DNA of 64,000 bases from Frigoribacterium sp. CG_9.8 (GCF_015751965.1 NZ_JADOVH010000003.1:283736-347735), one strand, 5' to 3'; positions 8,697 through 18,173 are shown, numbered from the stretch's first letter. Made by a program: numbers and translations. Notes: generated from the letters alone by a model not told the origin.

Positions 8697-10868
8697 CTAG
8701 GCCCGAAGTGCCAACACGAAGGGCAACACGGCGGGGGTGCCGGCCCGCCGCAGTTCGCGTCCCGCCACCGTGAGCGTCCAGCGGCTATCTGCCAGGTCGT
8801 CGACCAGCAACACCGGACCCGATGTCAGATCGAAGCCAGCTGCCGGATCGCGACCCGCAGTCAGGATGAGATCCGCCGCGCCGAACCGCTGCCAGACGCC
8901 GGCGAGTCGATACGCACTATTGCCGCCCGGGTCTCCCAAGGGCCCTCCGCCGATCAAGTCGAGCGCACCGAAGTAGGGGAGCTTGCCAACCGCGGCGATG
9001 CCTTCGGCCACAGAAGCAATGAGCAGCGGATGGCGTCGCGAGGGCATGCTCACCACTGCGACTGGGCGCTCCTGCCAGCTCCAGTCCGCGAGCACCCGCA
9101 CGCAGGCAGAGATCAGTGCCGGACTCGCCCGGGCGTCCAGCGAGTCGGGAGCAAACAGTTCGCGTAGAGTGCCACCCCACCCGAGGTCGGTCAGTCGCGC
9201 CAGCGCTCGGCCGGGCTCGGTGCGCTCGGCGATCGGGATATTGCCGCGAACATCGATCCCCAGCCGATCCATGCCACGCGGCCACTGTGCCCGCGGCTCC
9301 ACCGCAACACCGACTCGATCGAGCGATGCTGCAGCCGCTGCAGTGGCGTCCACCCCTATCTCCGTGGCAAACCATGTGCCCGCACAGCGATCACAACGAC
9401 CGCATGGCATCGCCGTGTCATCGTCGAGCGCCCGTTGCAGAAACTCCATGCGGCATCCAGAAGTCGTTTCGTAGTCGAGCATCGATTGCTGCTCCGCTGC
9501 CCGCGCGGCGGAGATGCGCTCGTACCGTTCGGCGTCGTAAGTCCACGGAACACCGGTGGCGATCCAACCGCCGGACACGCGCCGCACTGCACCGTCAACA
9601 TCCAGCACCTTGAGCAGCAGTTCGAGGGGAGTGCGCCGAAGGTCCACTCGCGCCTCGATTGCCGCCGTCGACAGCGCCGAGCTGCCCAGTGCGTCAATCA
9701 CCGCAAGTGCTTTTTGCTCCACCGGCATCGACGATGTCGCAAAATAGTGCCAGATCGCTTCGTCCTCGGTGCCCGGCAAAAGCAGAACATCCGCGTTTTC
9801 CGTTGCGCGGCCCGCGCGACCGACCTGCTGATAATAGGCGACCGGCGATGAGGGCGCACCAAGATGGAGCACGAAGCCAAGGTCGGGCTTGTCAAAGCCC
9901 ATCCCGAGTGCGCTGGTCGCAACCAGAGCCTTCACGTCGTTGGACTTGAGTCGCTGCTCGAGCTGCTCACGCTCGGCGGTATCGGTGCGCCCGGTGTAGG
10001 CATGAACCTCATGGCCGGCGTCACGCAGCAGACGAGCAGTGTCCTCGGCCGCCGAAACGGTGAGGGCGTAGATGATGCCGCTTCCGGGGAGGTCTGACAG
10101 GTGGCTCAGCACCCAGGCGAGGCGGGCTTTCGAATCCGGCAGTCTCAGTACTCCGAGTCGAAGGGATGCCCGGGCCAGCGGGCCGCGGATGGTAACGACT
10201 TCCGACCCGGTCGGTCCAGCTGCCCCGGGCGAGTTGGATACTCCGGGAGCCCCGCCCGCGCCACCGAGCTGCTCGGCAACATCCGCCACCACTCGACTGT
10301 TGGCCGTAGCCGTGGTGGCGAGTACGGGGATTCCGTGCGGCAGTTGTGCAATGAGTTCGCGCAGTCGGCGGTAGTCGGGACGAAAGTCGTGTCCCCAGTC
10401 CGAAATGCAGTGGGCTTCGTCCACCACAAGAAGTCCGGCCCGCGCCAGCAGAGTGGGAAGCTGATCGTCTCGGAACGAGGGATTATTCAGTCGTTCGGGA
10501 GACACAAGCAGTACATCGACCTCGTCAGATCGCAGCTTGTCGAGCACCTCCCCCCACTCGTGCGCGTTAGCGGAATTTATGGCGACCGCGCGCACCCCGG
10601 CGCGAGTTGCGGCAGCCACCTGGTCACGCATCAGCGCCAGCAGTGGGGAAACCAGGATCGTGGGCCCGGCTCCCCGCTGTCGGAGAAGAAGTGTCGCAAC
10701 AAAGTAGACGGCCGATTTACCCCAGCCGGTGCGCTGCACCACCAGTGCCCTCCGACGGTGTTCGACCAGAGTCTCGATCGCTTCGAACTGACCCTCGTGA
10801 AACTCGGCATCCTCCCGGCCGACGAGAGAGCGCAGGATGGCGAGGGCGGGGGAGTGGCTGTCGGTCAT
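8697..10868 (-). CDS. recQ: RecQ-family DNA helicase with C-terminal phosphoribosyltransferase-like domain
   Basis: The 723-residue protein has helicase motif I QRTGWGKSAVYF (residues 45-56), motif II VVDEAHCISDWGHDFRPDY (about 148-166) and motif VI QQVGRAGRA. It also has the RecQ zinc cysteines in CRMEFLQRALDD and MPCGRCDRC. After about residue 560 the protein departs from Escherichia coli RecQ: it lacks an obvious HRDC domain. Instead it carries a segment with VLLVDDLADSRWTL, which matches the PRPP-binding loop of type I phosphoribosyltransferases (two acidic residues plus Thr). ATP-driven 3'-5' unwinding in recombination repair is expected. The role of the tail is unknown. Confidence 0.9.
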   Translation of the reverse strand: MTDSHSPALAILRSLVGREDAEFHEGQFEAIETLVEHRRRALVVQRTGWGKSAVYFVATLLLRQRGAGPTILVSPLLALMRDQVAAATRAGVRAVAINSANAHEWGEVLDKLRSDEVDVLLVSPERLNNPSFRDDQLPTLLARAGLLVVDEAHCISDWGHDFRPDYRRLRELIAQLPHGIPVLATTATANSRVVADVAEQLGGAGGAPGVSNSPGAAGPTGSEVVTIRGPLARASLRLGVLRLPDSKARLAWVLSHLSDLPGSGIIYALTVSAAEDTARLLRDAGHEVHAYTGRTDTAEREQLEQRLKSNDVKALVATSALGMGFDKPDLGFVLHLGAPSSPVAYYQQVGRAGRATENADVLLLPGTEDEAIWHYFATSSMPVEQKALAVIDALGSSALSTAAIEARVDLRRTPLELLLKVLDVDGAVRRVSGGWIATGVPWTYDAERYERISAARAAEQQSMLDYETTSGCRMEFLQRALDDDTAMPCGRCDRCAGTWFATEIGVDATAAAAASLDRVGVAVEPRAQWPRGMDRLGIDVRGNIPIAERTEPGRALARLTDLGWGGTLRELFAPDSLDARASPALISACVRVLADWSWQERPVAVVSMPSRRHPLLIASVAEGIAAVGKLPYFGALDLIGGGPLGDPGGNSAYRLAGVWQRFGAADLILTAGRDPAAGFDLTSGPVLLVDDLADSRWTLTVAGRELRRAGTPAVLPFVLALRA

Positions 10869-11056
10869 CTCCCCAGCTTGTCATCAGCGCCGCGACAGCG
10901 TGCTGATGCGACCGTCGATGCGAGCATTCCGATGGTGAATCCACTGTGGTGGAGGAGAAGCCGGTCCACTCCTCCACCGGGCACTCCTGACCGTCGTTTG
11001 TCCCGGAAGCGCTGGGCTACCGGAGATCGACGGCGCAAAAGCGTCATCCTGTGGCA

Positions 11057-11545
11057 ATGAAACCCCATTATGACGACACCGTCACCCAGCCCCTCACGAG
11101 CGACAACCTCATTGAAGCGAGGGTTTCCGCTCTGGTCGGCCGTGCCTGCCGACGGCAGATCTGGTTCCTGTTTCTCGACAGTGAGAACATTCAGTTGCCA
11201 CTGATCATGCCGGTTGCCGATCTGCCCGCGCTCCCGGATGCGGCAGTGACACGACTGGCCGACAACGTCGCCTTTGGGGTCGGACATCTGAATGCCCGAG
11301 CGGTGATCATCGTGCTTGAACGATATGCCGGGACACAGTTCAGTACCGCCGACACCGCCTGGGCCCGCGCGCTGGATAAGGGATTTGCTGCGGCTGGTTT
11401 GCCAGTGCGTGCCGTGCTTGTCAGCCACAGCCGCGGGGTGCGCTGGTTTGCCGCGGATGACTATCGCTGGGACTCCACTGGCACGGCAGACAAGATCGGC
11501 ACAGACAAGACCAGCACAGACAAGATCAACACTGACGGGGACTAG
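11057..11545 (+). CDS. Hypothetical protein, about 160 residues
   Basis: I do not recognise the family with certainty. The product is a soluble 162-residue protein with no signal peptide or membrane segment. It has a WFLFLDSENIQLPLIMPVAD strand and a VIIVLERYAG strand separated by DNVAFG, a layout reminiscent of actinobacterial DUF4192-like small proteins, but this is only an impression. It ends in a degenerate repeat TDKTSTDKINTDGD created by a 15-bp-type tandem expansion. The ATG at 11057 is favoured over a GTG two codons earlier, though neither has a convincing ribosome-binding site. Confidence 0.6.
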   Translation: MKPHYDDTVTQPLTSDNLIEARVSALVGRACRRQIWFLFLDSENIQLPLIMPVADLPALPDAAVTRLADNVAFGVGHLNARAVIIVLERYAGTQFSTADTAWARALDKGFAAAGLPVRAVLVSHSRGVRWFAADDYRWDSTGTADKIGTDKTSTDKINTDGD

Positions 11546-11627
11546 GCACACGTCTCACACACGGCGCATTCTGGAGGCACTCACGTGATGCGCTCCCTCC
11601 GGGTTCATGCCTGTCTGGGCAGTACAC

Positions 11628-12158
11628 CTAGCCGATGGGCAGGGAGGACTCGATGAGCGCGACGATCTCCGGGGAGTCCGGCTGCATTGTCGGGCGGAAC
11701 CGATGCACCGCACCATCCCGGGTGATGACGAACTTCTCGAAGTTCCACTTCACCTTGCCTGCTTTGCCGGAGGAGTCGGGAGCTTTGGTCAGTTCGGCGT
11801 ACAGCGGATGCGCGTTCTTGCCATTGACCTTGACCTTCTCGAACATGGGAAAAGTGATGCCCCAGGTCGTCGAGCAGTATTCCTTGATTGCGTCATCAGT
11901 GCTCAGCTCCTGCAGGAACTGATTGCTGGGGAACCCGAGAACGCTGAATCCGCGGTCTCCATAGGTCTTCTGCATTTCCTCGAGCTTTTTGTACTGCGGC
12001 GCGAGCCCGCAGCGGGATGCCACGTTCACGATGAGGAACACCTTGTCACCAAGATCAGCCAGCGATGTCGACTTTCCATCGATTGTGGTGAGCGGAATGG
12101 TTTCGAGTGGGCTGGTTTCGTGTGGGGTGGTTTCGTGTGGACTGTCGCTGATGGTCAT
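11628..12158 (-). CDS. Glutathione peroxidase-family thiol peroxidase
   Basis: The 176-residue protein carries the peroxidatic cysteine in NVASRCGLAPQYKKLEEM (Cys50), GFPSNQF with the catalytic Gln, and VKWNFEKFVI with the Trp-Asn pair. It therefore has the full catalytic tetrad of the glutathione peroxidase/BtuE family, with Cys in place of selenocysteine. It reduces hydroperoxides, in actinobacteria probably with thioredoxin or mycothiol-linked donors (inference). The ATG at 12158 was chosen because longer in-frame starts read through the divergent promoter region. The first 25 residues contain the repeat HETTPHETSPLET, from a 15-bp tandem duplication, and are not part of the fold. Confidence 0.92.
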   Translation of the reverse strand: MTISDSPHETTPHETSPLETIPLTTIDGKSTSLADLGDKVFLIVNVASRCGLAPQYKKLEEMQKTYGDRGFSVLGFPSNQFLQELSTDDAIKEYCSTTWGITFPMFEKVKVNGKNAHPLYAELTKAPDSSGKAGKVKWNFEKFVITRDGAVHRFRPTMQPDSPEIVALIESSLPIG

Positions 12159-12405
12159 GATTACGCAATCTATCTCCCGAAACCGGGTGTTCCCAGCGAG
12201 CGAGCCCGGGTACCGATAAGTGTCGAAACGGGCCATGTCCACTCCAACGTGTTGTGCCGGCAGAACGTCTTCACGTCGATCCCAGCCAGCCTTCGCTACT
12301 GTCGTAGGGTGATGCGCCGTTCCTTGGCATTCCGGCATCCCTACAAAACACGCCCGCAGCGAACCGTGAATCCCAGCGAACCGACAATCCCAGCGAAAGC
12401 GAGTC

Positions 12406-13326
12406 ATGCCCGACAGTCCGATCTCTGCCAGCCCCTACGAGGTGCTTGGCGTGAGCGCACTGGCGAGCCAAGATGACCTGCGACGTGCCTATCGCCGGTT
12501 GATGCGCGAAACGCATCCCGACACCGGCGGTAACGCCGCACGATTCAATGCCGTGCAGGTGGCATGGGAGCGGATCGGCGACCCGGACGATCGCGCGGCA
12601 TACGACCGCGGGCGGCCCATGCTGAAAAGCGACGATTCTCCATTCACCTGGGCACCACAACCACGACCCAAACAGGCGGACACCCGCCCCCGCGCCCGCT
12701 CTTATGGACATCCGGGAGGCTGGAGACGGGAGCGTTATCTCGTGTTGATGCGCGAATGGGTGGGCCGGGGTGAGTCCCTCGACGATCCCTACGACCCTGC
12801 CCTGGTGAGATCAGCACCGATACACTTGCGCCACCTGCTCGCGGATGCCCTCGCCGAGGAAGCGACCGCCCGAACACTCGCCGCGCTGGGGATCGGATTC
12901 ACGGTCTGGCACGACGTGAGTACCGGCCCTCCGGAGGAGAAAATCGACCATGTGGTACTCGGTCCGACCGGGCTGTTTGCGATCCTCTCCGAAGACTATG
13001 ACGAGCCAGTGCGCAGCCGTCGCGGCGAGTTGCTTGGCAAGCCGCTCGGCGAGGCGCGCCCCATGCACGACCTCTCAGTGCGCGCCAAGATCGTGTCCCG
13101 TGCCGCCCGGGTGAAGTTCACCGCGCTGCTCATCGTGTTGCCGGATGACGCTCTCGATGAACCCTTCACCGTGCTCGGTACCGCCAGAGGAGCAACGACG
13201 GTGATCACGCGTCAGTCGACGCTCCCGGCACTGCTGCGCGACGGCGTGCCCGGGGCAAAAGTGATCGGCGGCAACGCGCTATTCGACGTGCGCACACGGC
13301 TCCAGGCTGGCATCCGCTTCGTCTGA
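12406..13326 (+). CDS. J-domain protein with nuclease-related (NERD-like) C-terminal region
   Basis: Residues 9-68 form a J domain: SPYEVLGVSALASQDDLRRA, YRRLMRETHPDTGG with the essential HPD at 37-39, and AYDRGRPML at its end. After a proline-rich linker, residues 140-306 contain EEKIDHVVLGPTGLFAIL, which resembles the core strand pattern of NERD domains (D-H-V-V-x-G-x-x-G-x-F-x-I). A J domain should recruit DnaK. The NERD-like half may bind or cut nucleic acid, but the expected downstream Q/K catalytic residues are not clear. It is not the general DnaJ, since the G/F and zinc-finger regions are missing. Confidence 0.8.
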   Translation: MPDSPISASPYEVLGVSALASQDDLRRAYRRLMRETHPDTGGNAARFNAVQVAWERIGDPDDRAAYDRGRPMLKSDDSPFTWAPQPRPKQADTRPRARSYGHPGGWRRERYLVLMREWVGRGESLDDPYDPALVRSAPIHLRHLLADALAEEATARTLAALGIGFTVWHDVSTGPPEEKIDHVVLGPTGLFAILSEDYDEPVRSRRGELLGKPLGEARPMHDLSVRAKIVSRAARVKFTALLIVLPDDALDEPFTVLGTARGATTVITRQSTLPALLRDGVPGAKVIGGNALFDVRTRLQAGIRFV

Positions 13327-13369
13327 TGTCCAAGGCACCTCTGTAACAAGCCCTCGCAACAAGCCCCGG

Positions 13370-13447
13370 TAACCAGCCACCTCAACCCGCCACCGTAACC
13401 AGCCACCTCAACCCGCCACCGTAACCAGCCACCTCAACCCGCCACCG
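13370..13447. repeat. Three perfect 26-bp tandem repeats
   Basis: Three head-to-tail copies of a 26-bp unit beginning taaccagccacctcaacccg lie directly next to each other in the 232-bp gap between the J-domain gene and the nuclease-helicase. A fourth, degenerate version (ctctgtaacaagccctcgca) precedes them. There are no spacers, so this is a minisatellite and not a CRISPR. Confidence 0.95.
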
Positions 13448-13558
13448 TGATGAGCAGCTGCGATGAGCAGCCGATCTGATTCCCGCCGCGACCCGGTGTC
13501 GTGGGTCCGCCCCATACTGGGCTTAGTTCACCACCACGACCCACGATGAGGATGCTGC

Positions 13559-16500
13559 ATGTTCCTGCTCAGCGACCGCACCGTCGTGCACTCGGCCTCT
13601 GACCTCAGCGCTGCGGCCAGTTGCGAATGGGCCGTGATGCGCAAACTCGACTCCCGCCTCGAGCGTATCCAAGCCCCGCCGGCAACAACCGACGACATGC
13701 TGGAGCGGGCCGCGCGTCTCGGTGACCGGCACGAGGAACGATTCCTCGAATGGCTGCGGACTCGGATGCGCGTGGTCGAGATACCGCGCCCCGAACGTTC
13801 GAGCGATCCAGCCGCGGTGGTCGAGCTCACCACCACAGCTCTCCAGAGCGAAGCGCCGGCGGTCTACCAGGCCGCGTTCTTCGATGGCAGATTTCTCGGC
13901 TACGCGGACTTCATCATCCGAAATCCCGACGGACTGTACGAGGTCTACGACACCAAGTTGGCCCGCCACGCCAAAATCACCGCACTGTTGCAACTCGCGG
14001 CCTATGCCGAGCAATTGCAGAAGCTCGGTATACCGACTGCGGCACGCGTGTGCCTGATTCTCGGGGATGACAGCGTGAGCGAACACCGTCTCGCAGACAT
14101 CCTTCCGGTATACCGACGCCGTCGCACCCGCCTGCAGCAGCTGGTCGATGACCGAGTTGCAGACTCGAAACCGACGGCGTGGGGGGACACTCGCTATGCC
14201 GCGTGCGGGCGCTGTGCTGTGTGTGAGGAACAGGTGCAGCTGCACCATGACGTGCTGCTGGTGGCCGGACTGCGAGTGACCCAGCGCGCGCGCCTGCTCG
14301 ACGCGGGGATCAGCACCATTGAGCAGCTGGCCGTGTCGACCGGGCCAGTGATCGGGCTCTCCGAATCGACGCTCACGGCACTCCGCGAGCAAGCCAGCAT
14401 GCAGACGGCCATGCCGACCGCAATACCGACACCCGAGCACACCACCGATCCCACCACCGGGCACACTTCTCCGGGGCTGGCGTGGCGAGTCGTCGCTCCG
14501 GCAGCCCTCGGTGCTATCCCCGCTTCCGATCCGGGGGACATCTTCTTCGACTTCGAGGGTGATCCGCTGCACCAGGAGGGCACAGCGTGGGGCCTCGACT
14601 ATCTCTTCGGGCTCGTCGAAGCGGACTTGACCTTCCGCTCGTTTTGGGCACATGACCTGACGCAGGAGAGACAGGCTCTTGTCGATTTTCTCGACTACGT
14701 GGGGGAGCGTCGGCGTGCGTATCCGGGTATGCACATCTACCACTACGCCTCCTACGAACGCACCCATCTGCTGAGTATCGCCGCGAGACACGGGGTGGGC
14801 GAAGAGGCCGTCGACGACCTGTTGCGCAACGGCGTGCTCATCGACCTCTATCCGATCGTTAAACAGTCGCTTCGGGTGGGCAGCCGCAGTTACTCGCTCA
14901 AAAAGCTTGAACCGCTGTACATGGGGGACCGCGCACGAACCGGCGTCACGAACGCGGCCGATTCCATCACCGAATACGTGCGTTCCCGGGATCTTTTCGA
15001 CGAGGGGCAGGCGGATGACGCGGCCCAGGTCCTCGCCGAAATCGCCACCTATAACGAGTATGACTGCGTCTCTACCCTCGCCTTGCGTGACTGGCTTCTT
15101 GAGCGCGCCGCAGAGAACTCGGTGCGGGCGGTAGGCCGGGACGCACTCGTGCTCGACGTGCCGCTCACCGAACCGGATCCGGTCTATGTCGAGCTTGCAG
15201 CACTCGTGGCGGATTTCCCGGCGGGCGAGCGCACCGCCGATCACACGGCCATCGCCCTTGCCAGCGCCGCGATTGACTACCACCGTCGCGAGGGCAAGAG
15301 CTTCTGGTGGGATCATTTCGCCCGACTTGCAGCCCCCGTTGAAGACTGGGCCGATACGCGCAATGTGTTTGTTGTGGAGAGCGCAGAGGTAATTCGGCAG
15401 TGGGGCATCACGGGGAATGCGCGCACCGAGTCGCGCGAGCTGAGACTCACCGGAACCGCTGCCCCTGGGAGCTCCTTCAGCGCATCCGATACTCCTTGGC
15501 TGGTGTACGACCCACCATTTCCGCCGATCGACGCCGGGTGCGATCCCGGCGCTCGCGTCGCCCATTGCCGTACCGGCATCGTTGTGTGCGACGACGGGTC
15601 ACTGTTGCTCACCGAGCGCCTCAAGGCAACGGCGTCGACCTATGATCAGCTCCCGCTCGCCCTCGCTCCGAGCTCTCCGCCGAATCCGGGCACCCAGGTC
15701 ACCGCCATTTCCGAGTGGGGACGGGCCGTGCTCGACGCCTATCCGCAGTTGATGCCCAACGCGGCCCTCGATGTTCTTCGCCGAATACCGCCACGTGGGC
15801 TGCGCGACGCTGTCAGCGGTTCCGGTGGAACCATCGCAGAGCGGATGCGGGACGCCCTCCTCAGCCTCGATCACTCTTACCTCGCTGTGCAGGGGCCGCC
15901 AGGTACTGGCAAGACCTGGAATGGCGCTCGGGTCATCGCCGACCTCGTGCAGAACCACGGTTGGCGCGTCGGGGTGGTCGCGCAGTCCCATGCGACAGTG
16001 GAGAACATGCTCGCCGCGGTGGTCGCTGCGGGGCTGGATCCCTCCCGGGTCGGCAAGAAACCGCGGCCGGGCAGCGACTCAGAGCCGAAGACCTGGACGG
16101 CACTCACCGACCGGTCACTCGGAGAATTCACTGCGCAACCGGGATTCGTGGTCGGCGGCACCGCCTGGCTGTTCAGTAACGAGGGTCGAGTACCGCGCGG
16201 ATCCCTTGACCTGCTGGTGATCGACGAAGCCGGACAGTTCTCTCTTGCCGCCACGATCGCATCATCCGTTGCCGCGACGCGCCTGCTGTTGCTCGGTGAC
16301 CCCCAGCAACTGCCGCAGGTGAGCCAGGGCACGCATCCGGAGCCAGTGGATGTCTCAGCTCTTGGTTGGCTCAGTGACGGCCACGACGTGCTGCCGCCCG
16401 AGTTCGGCTTCTTCCTCGATGTCAGCCACCGCATGCACCCCGCGTTGTGTGCGCCGGTTTCAGAGCTGTCCTATGAGGGTCGCCTGCGCTCGCATCCGTC

Positions 16501-17071
16501 GGATCGCGATCTCGATGGGGTCGCGCCTGGGCTGCATTCGGTTTCCGTGATCGCTCACGGCAACTCCACGACCTCGGTTGAGGAGGCGACTGCCGTGCTT
16601 GCGATCGTGCGCGACGTGGTGGGGCGAGCCTGGACATCCGAAGGCAAAACAAGCGGACTTGCCCCTAATAACGTGATCGTCGTCGCGCCGTACAACGCGC
16701 AGGTTCAGCTGTTGCGCGAGACCCTCGACGCCGCGGGCTTCGGGGGAATTCCGGTCGGTACCGTTGACCGTTTTCAGGGCAAAGAGGCCGCAGTCGCAAT
16801 AGTTTCGCTCGCGGCATCCTCCGCGGCAGACGTACCGCGCGGGATGGAGTTCCTTCTTCTTGCCAACCGACTCACTGTGGCAATCTCCCGGGCACAGTGG
16901 GCGGCATGGCTGGTGTACTCGCCCGGGATCACCGAAACGTTACCCACGAGCATTGCAGCGCTTGCCCAGCTGAGTGCGTTCATCCGCCTCGTGGAGCCCG
17001 ACGCGCTGGCAAACCCTCTCCTGCTAAATCGGTTGACGCGTCTCAATCCCGATGGTCGGGACGGTCCTTGA
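13559..17071 (+). CDS. TM0106-type RecB-like nuclease / RNase-H-like / SF1 helicase
   Basis: This 1170-residue protein joins three enzymatic modules. Residues 1-240 form a RecB/Cas4-like PD-(D/E)xK nuclease: Asp117 in YADFIIR and EVYDTK at 128-133. A CGRCAVC cluster near 216-222, plus Cys22, could hold an iron-sulfur cluster as in Cas4 and AddB. Residues 325-520 carry IFFDFEGDP, the first DEDD motif of an RNase-H-fold exonuclease. From about residue 760 there is a superfamily 1 (Upf1/Dna2-like) helicase with Walker A QGPPGTGKT near 779 and Walker B VIDEAGQFS. The assembly suggests nucleic-acid end processing in repair. The ATG at 13559 has a GAGGA site upstream. Confidence 0.9.
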   Translation: MFLLSDRTVVHSASDLSAAASCEWAVMRKLDSRLERIQAPPATTDDMLERAARLGDRHEERFLEWLRTRMRVVEIPRPERSSDPAAVVELTTTALQSEAPAVYQAAFFDGRFLGYADFIIRNPDGLYEVYDTKLARHAKITALLQLAAYAEQLQKLGIPTAARVCLILGDDSVSEHRLADILPVYRRRRTRLQQLVDDRVADSKPTAWGDTRYAACGRCAVCEEQVQLHHDVLLVAGLRVTQRARLLDAGISTIEQLAVSTGPVIGLSESTLTALREQASMQTAMPTAIPTPEHTTDPTTGHTSPGLAWRVVAPAALGAIPASDPGDIFFDFEGDPLHQEGTAWGLDYLFGLVEADLTFRSFWAHDLTQERQALVDFLDYVGERRRAYPGMHIYHYASYERTHLLSIAARHGVGEEAVDDLLRNGVLIDLYPIVKQSLRVGSRSYSLKKLEPLYMGDRARTGVTNAADSITEYVRSRDLFDEGQADDAAQVLAEIATYNEYDCVSTLALRDWLLERAAENSVRAVGRDALVLDVPLTEPDPVYVELAALVADFPAGERTADHTAIALASAAIDYHRREGKSFWWDHFARLAAPVEDWADTRNVFVVESAEVIRQWGITGNARTESRELRLTGTAAPGSSFSASDTPWLVYDPPFPPIDAGCDPGARVAHCRTGIVVCDDGSLLLTERLKATASTYDQLPLALAPSSPPNPGTQVTAISEWGRAVLDAYPQLMPNAALDVLRRIPPRGLRDAVSGSGGTIAERMRDALLSLDHSYLAVQGPPGTGKTWNGARVIADLVQNHGWRVGVVAQSHATVENMLAAVVAAGLDPSRVGKKPRPGSDSEPKTWTALTDRSLGEFTAQPGFVVGGTAWLFSNEGRVPRGSLDLLVIDEAGQFSLAATIASSVAATRLLLLGDPQQLPQVSQGTHPEPVDVSALGWLSDGHDVLPPEFGFFLDVSHRMHPALCAPVSELSYEGRLRSHPSDRDLDGVAPGLHSVSVIAHGNSTTSVEEATAVLAIVRDVVGRAWTSEGKTSGLAPNNVIVVAPYNAQVQLLRETLDAAGFGGIPVGTVDRFQGKEAAVAIVSLAASSAADVPRGMEFLLLANRLTVAISRAQWAAWLVYSPGITETLPTSIAALAQLSAFIRLVEPDALANPLLLNRLTRLNPDGRDGP

Positions 17072-17213
17072 CGTCCTCGGGGATTTCCGAATCGGTGTAC
17101 TCGCCATCCTCACCCTCGCTGATGGGGGTGTGCGATCCATCCGTGAATTCTTCATCCGTGAACTTGCCTTCGGTCTCTGGACCGCCGCCGGTGTTCTCTT
17201 TGTTGCCAGACAT
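17043..17213 (-). CDS. Small acidic hypothetical protein
   Basis: A 56-residue, strongly acidic and glycine/glutamate-rich protein (MSGNKENTGGGPETEGKFTD onward) with no hydrophobic segment. Its 3' end overlaps the convergent helicase gene by 29 bp. Upstream of the start lies an imperfect ttcgtatg/ttcgtgtg repeat (about 17224-17258), which may be a promoter region. I do not recognise the family. The coherent acidic composition and the ATG in front of it make a real gene plausible but not certain. Confidence 0.5.
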   Translation of the reverse strand: MSGNKENTGGGPETEGKFTDEEFTDGSHTPISEGEDGEYTDSEIPEDVKDRPDHRD

Positions 17214-17480
17214 GATTACTCCGTGTTCGTATGTTCGTATGTTCGTGTGTTCGTGGGCCAAATGTTTTCATCGAGCAGTAGTCGACGAAACCCACTCCTA
17301 GCTTCGGGCAAAGCTCCTGTGATTGCTACCCCGGGCTCCCTCGCTGATCGCTTTTCGCAGATTGAGTACTGTTCGAGTGCTTTCACAGGCACTGGGTGAC
17401 GCCAGCGCACCGCGAGCGGCCTAGGCTTTTATGGGGCGTTCCGATAGGAGCGCCGAACAGGCCAGACGAGCGGGATCCCA

Positions 17481-18173
17481 GTGATCAGAGTCATCAGCTA
17501 TAATCTTCGCAAGAATCACGCCAGCGGCGAGCTCGGTGAACTCGTGGGCCGATTCGCTCCTGACGTTCTGTGCTTGCAGGAGTGCGACACAACGGATCTG
17601 CCGGTCGATGTCGGCCAGCTTCGCCTTGCTGACTCCACCAAGCGCAACCGGCTCGGACTCGCCGTTTACTACCGCACAGACCGGTTCAGCGCCCTCGAGA
17701 CTCAGGCCTTTTCACTGAAAAAGTCTCTGCACGACATGGTGCTCAAGCCCGCCCACGAGCGTCTGATCGGCACCAGGCTGGTTGACCACGAGACCGATCA
17801 TGAGATCGTGGTTGCGTCATTCCACGCCGCACCGCTGACCGCGCGCAATTCGCTGCGTCGGGAGCAGATCCGCGCCGCCCACGAATTACTGCTCACTCTC
17901 GGACACGGTCTGCCGACCCTTATGGTCGGCGACTACAACTACCCTTTGTTCACCACGACCCTCACCCAGCGGGTGAACGAGTCGGGCTACGACCTGACTC
18001 TCAGCGACCGCAGCACCTACACACGCTATAAATTTTTCCGCGGTCACTTCGACTTCGCAACATCTGTCGGTCTGGGGATCGACAACGTCGAAACCCTCGA
18101 TCGCGGAGCGTCTGACCACATGCCGATAATGGTCAGCGCGTCATACCGCGAGAACGCGGTCGCGTCGCGATGA
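17481..18173 (+). CDS. Endonuclease/exonuclease/phosphatase family protein
   Basis: The 230-residue protein begins MIRVISYNLRKN (catalytic Asn) and continues with DVLCLQECD (metal-binding Glu), VVASFHAAPL, LMVGDYNYPLF (Asp/Asn) and a final ASDHMPIMV (Asp-His). These are the complete EEP superfamily motifs. No signal peptide is present, so it is cytosolic. It is short for the family and probably a compact phosphodiesterase; the substrate is unknown. Confidence 0.85.
   Translation: MIRVISYNLRKNHASGELGELVGRFAPDVLCLQECDTTDLPVDVGQLRLADSTKRNRLGLAVYYRTDRFSALETQAFSLKKSLHDMVLKPAHERLIGTRLVDHETDHEIVVASFHAAPLTARNSLRREQIRAAHELLLTLGHGLPTLMVGDYNYPLFTTTLTQRVNESGYDLTLSDRSTYTRYKFFRGHFDFATSVGLGIDNVETLDRGASDHMPIMVSASYRENAVASR

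Noticed and set aside
10865..11551. A 228-codon minus-strand frame between recQ and the peroxidase
   Set aside because: Its N-terminus is the antisense of the repeat tail of the plus-strand gene, and it shows no protein-like pattern.
13370..13447. Possible CRISPR array
   Set aside because: The three 26-bp units are contiguous with no spacers, and no cas genes are nearby.
13523..15565. A 680-codon minus-strand frame inside the nuclease-helicase gene
   Set aside because: It has no recognisable motifs, while the plus strand has full nuclease and helicase motifs across it.
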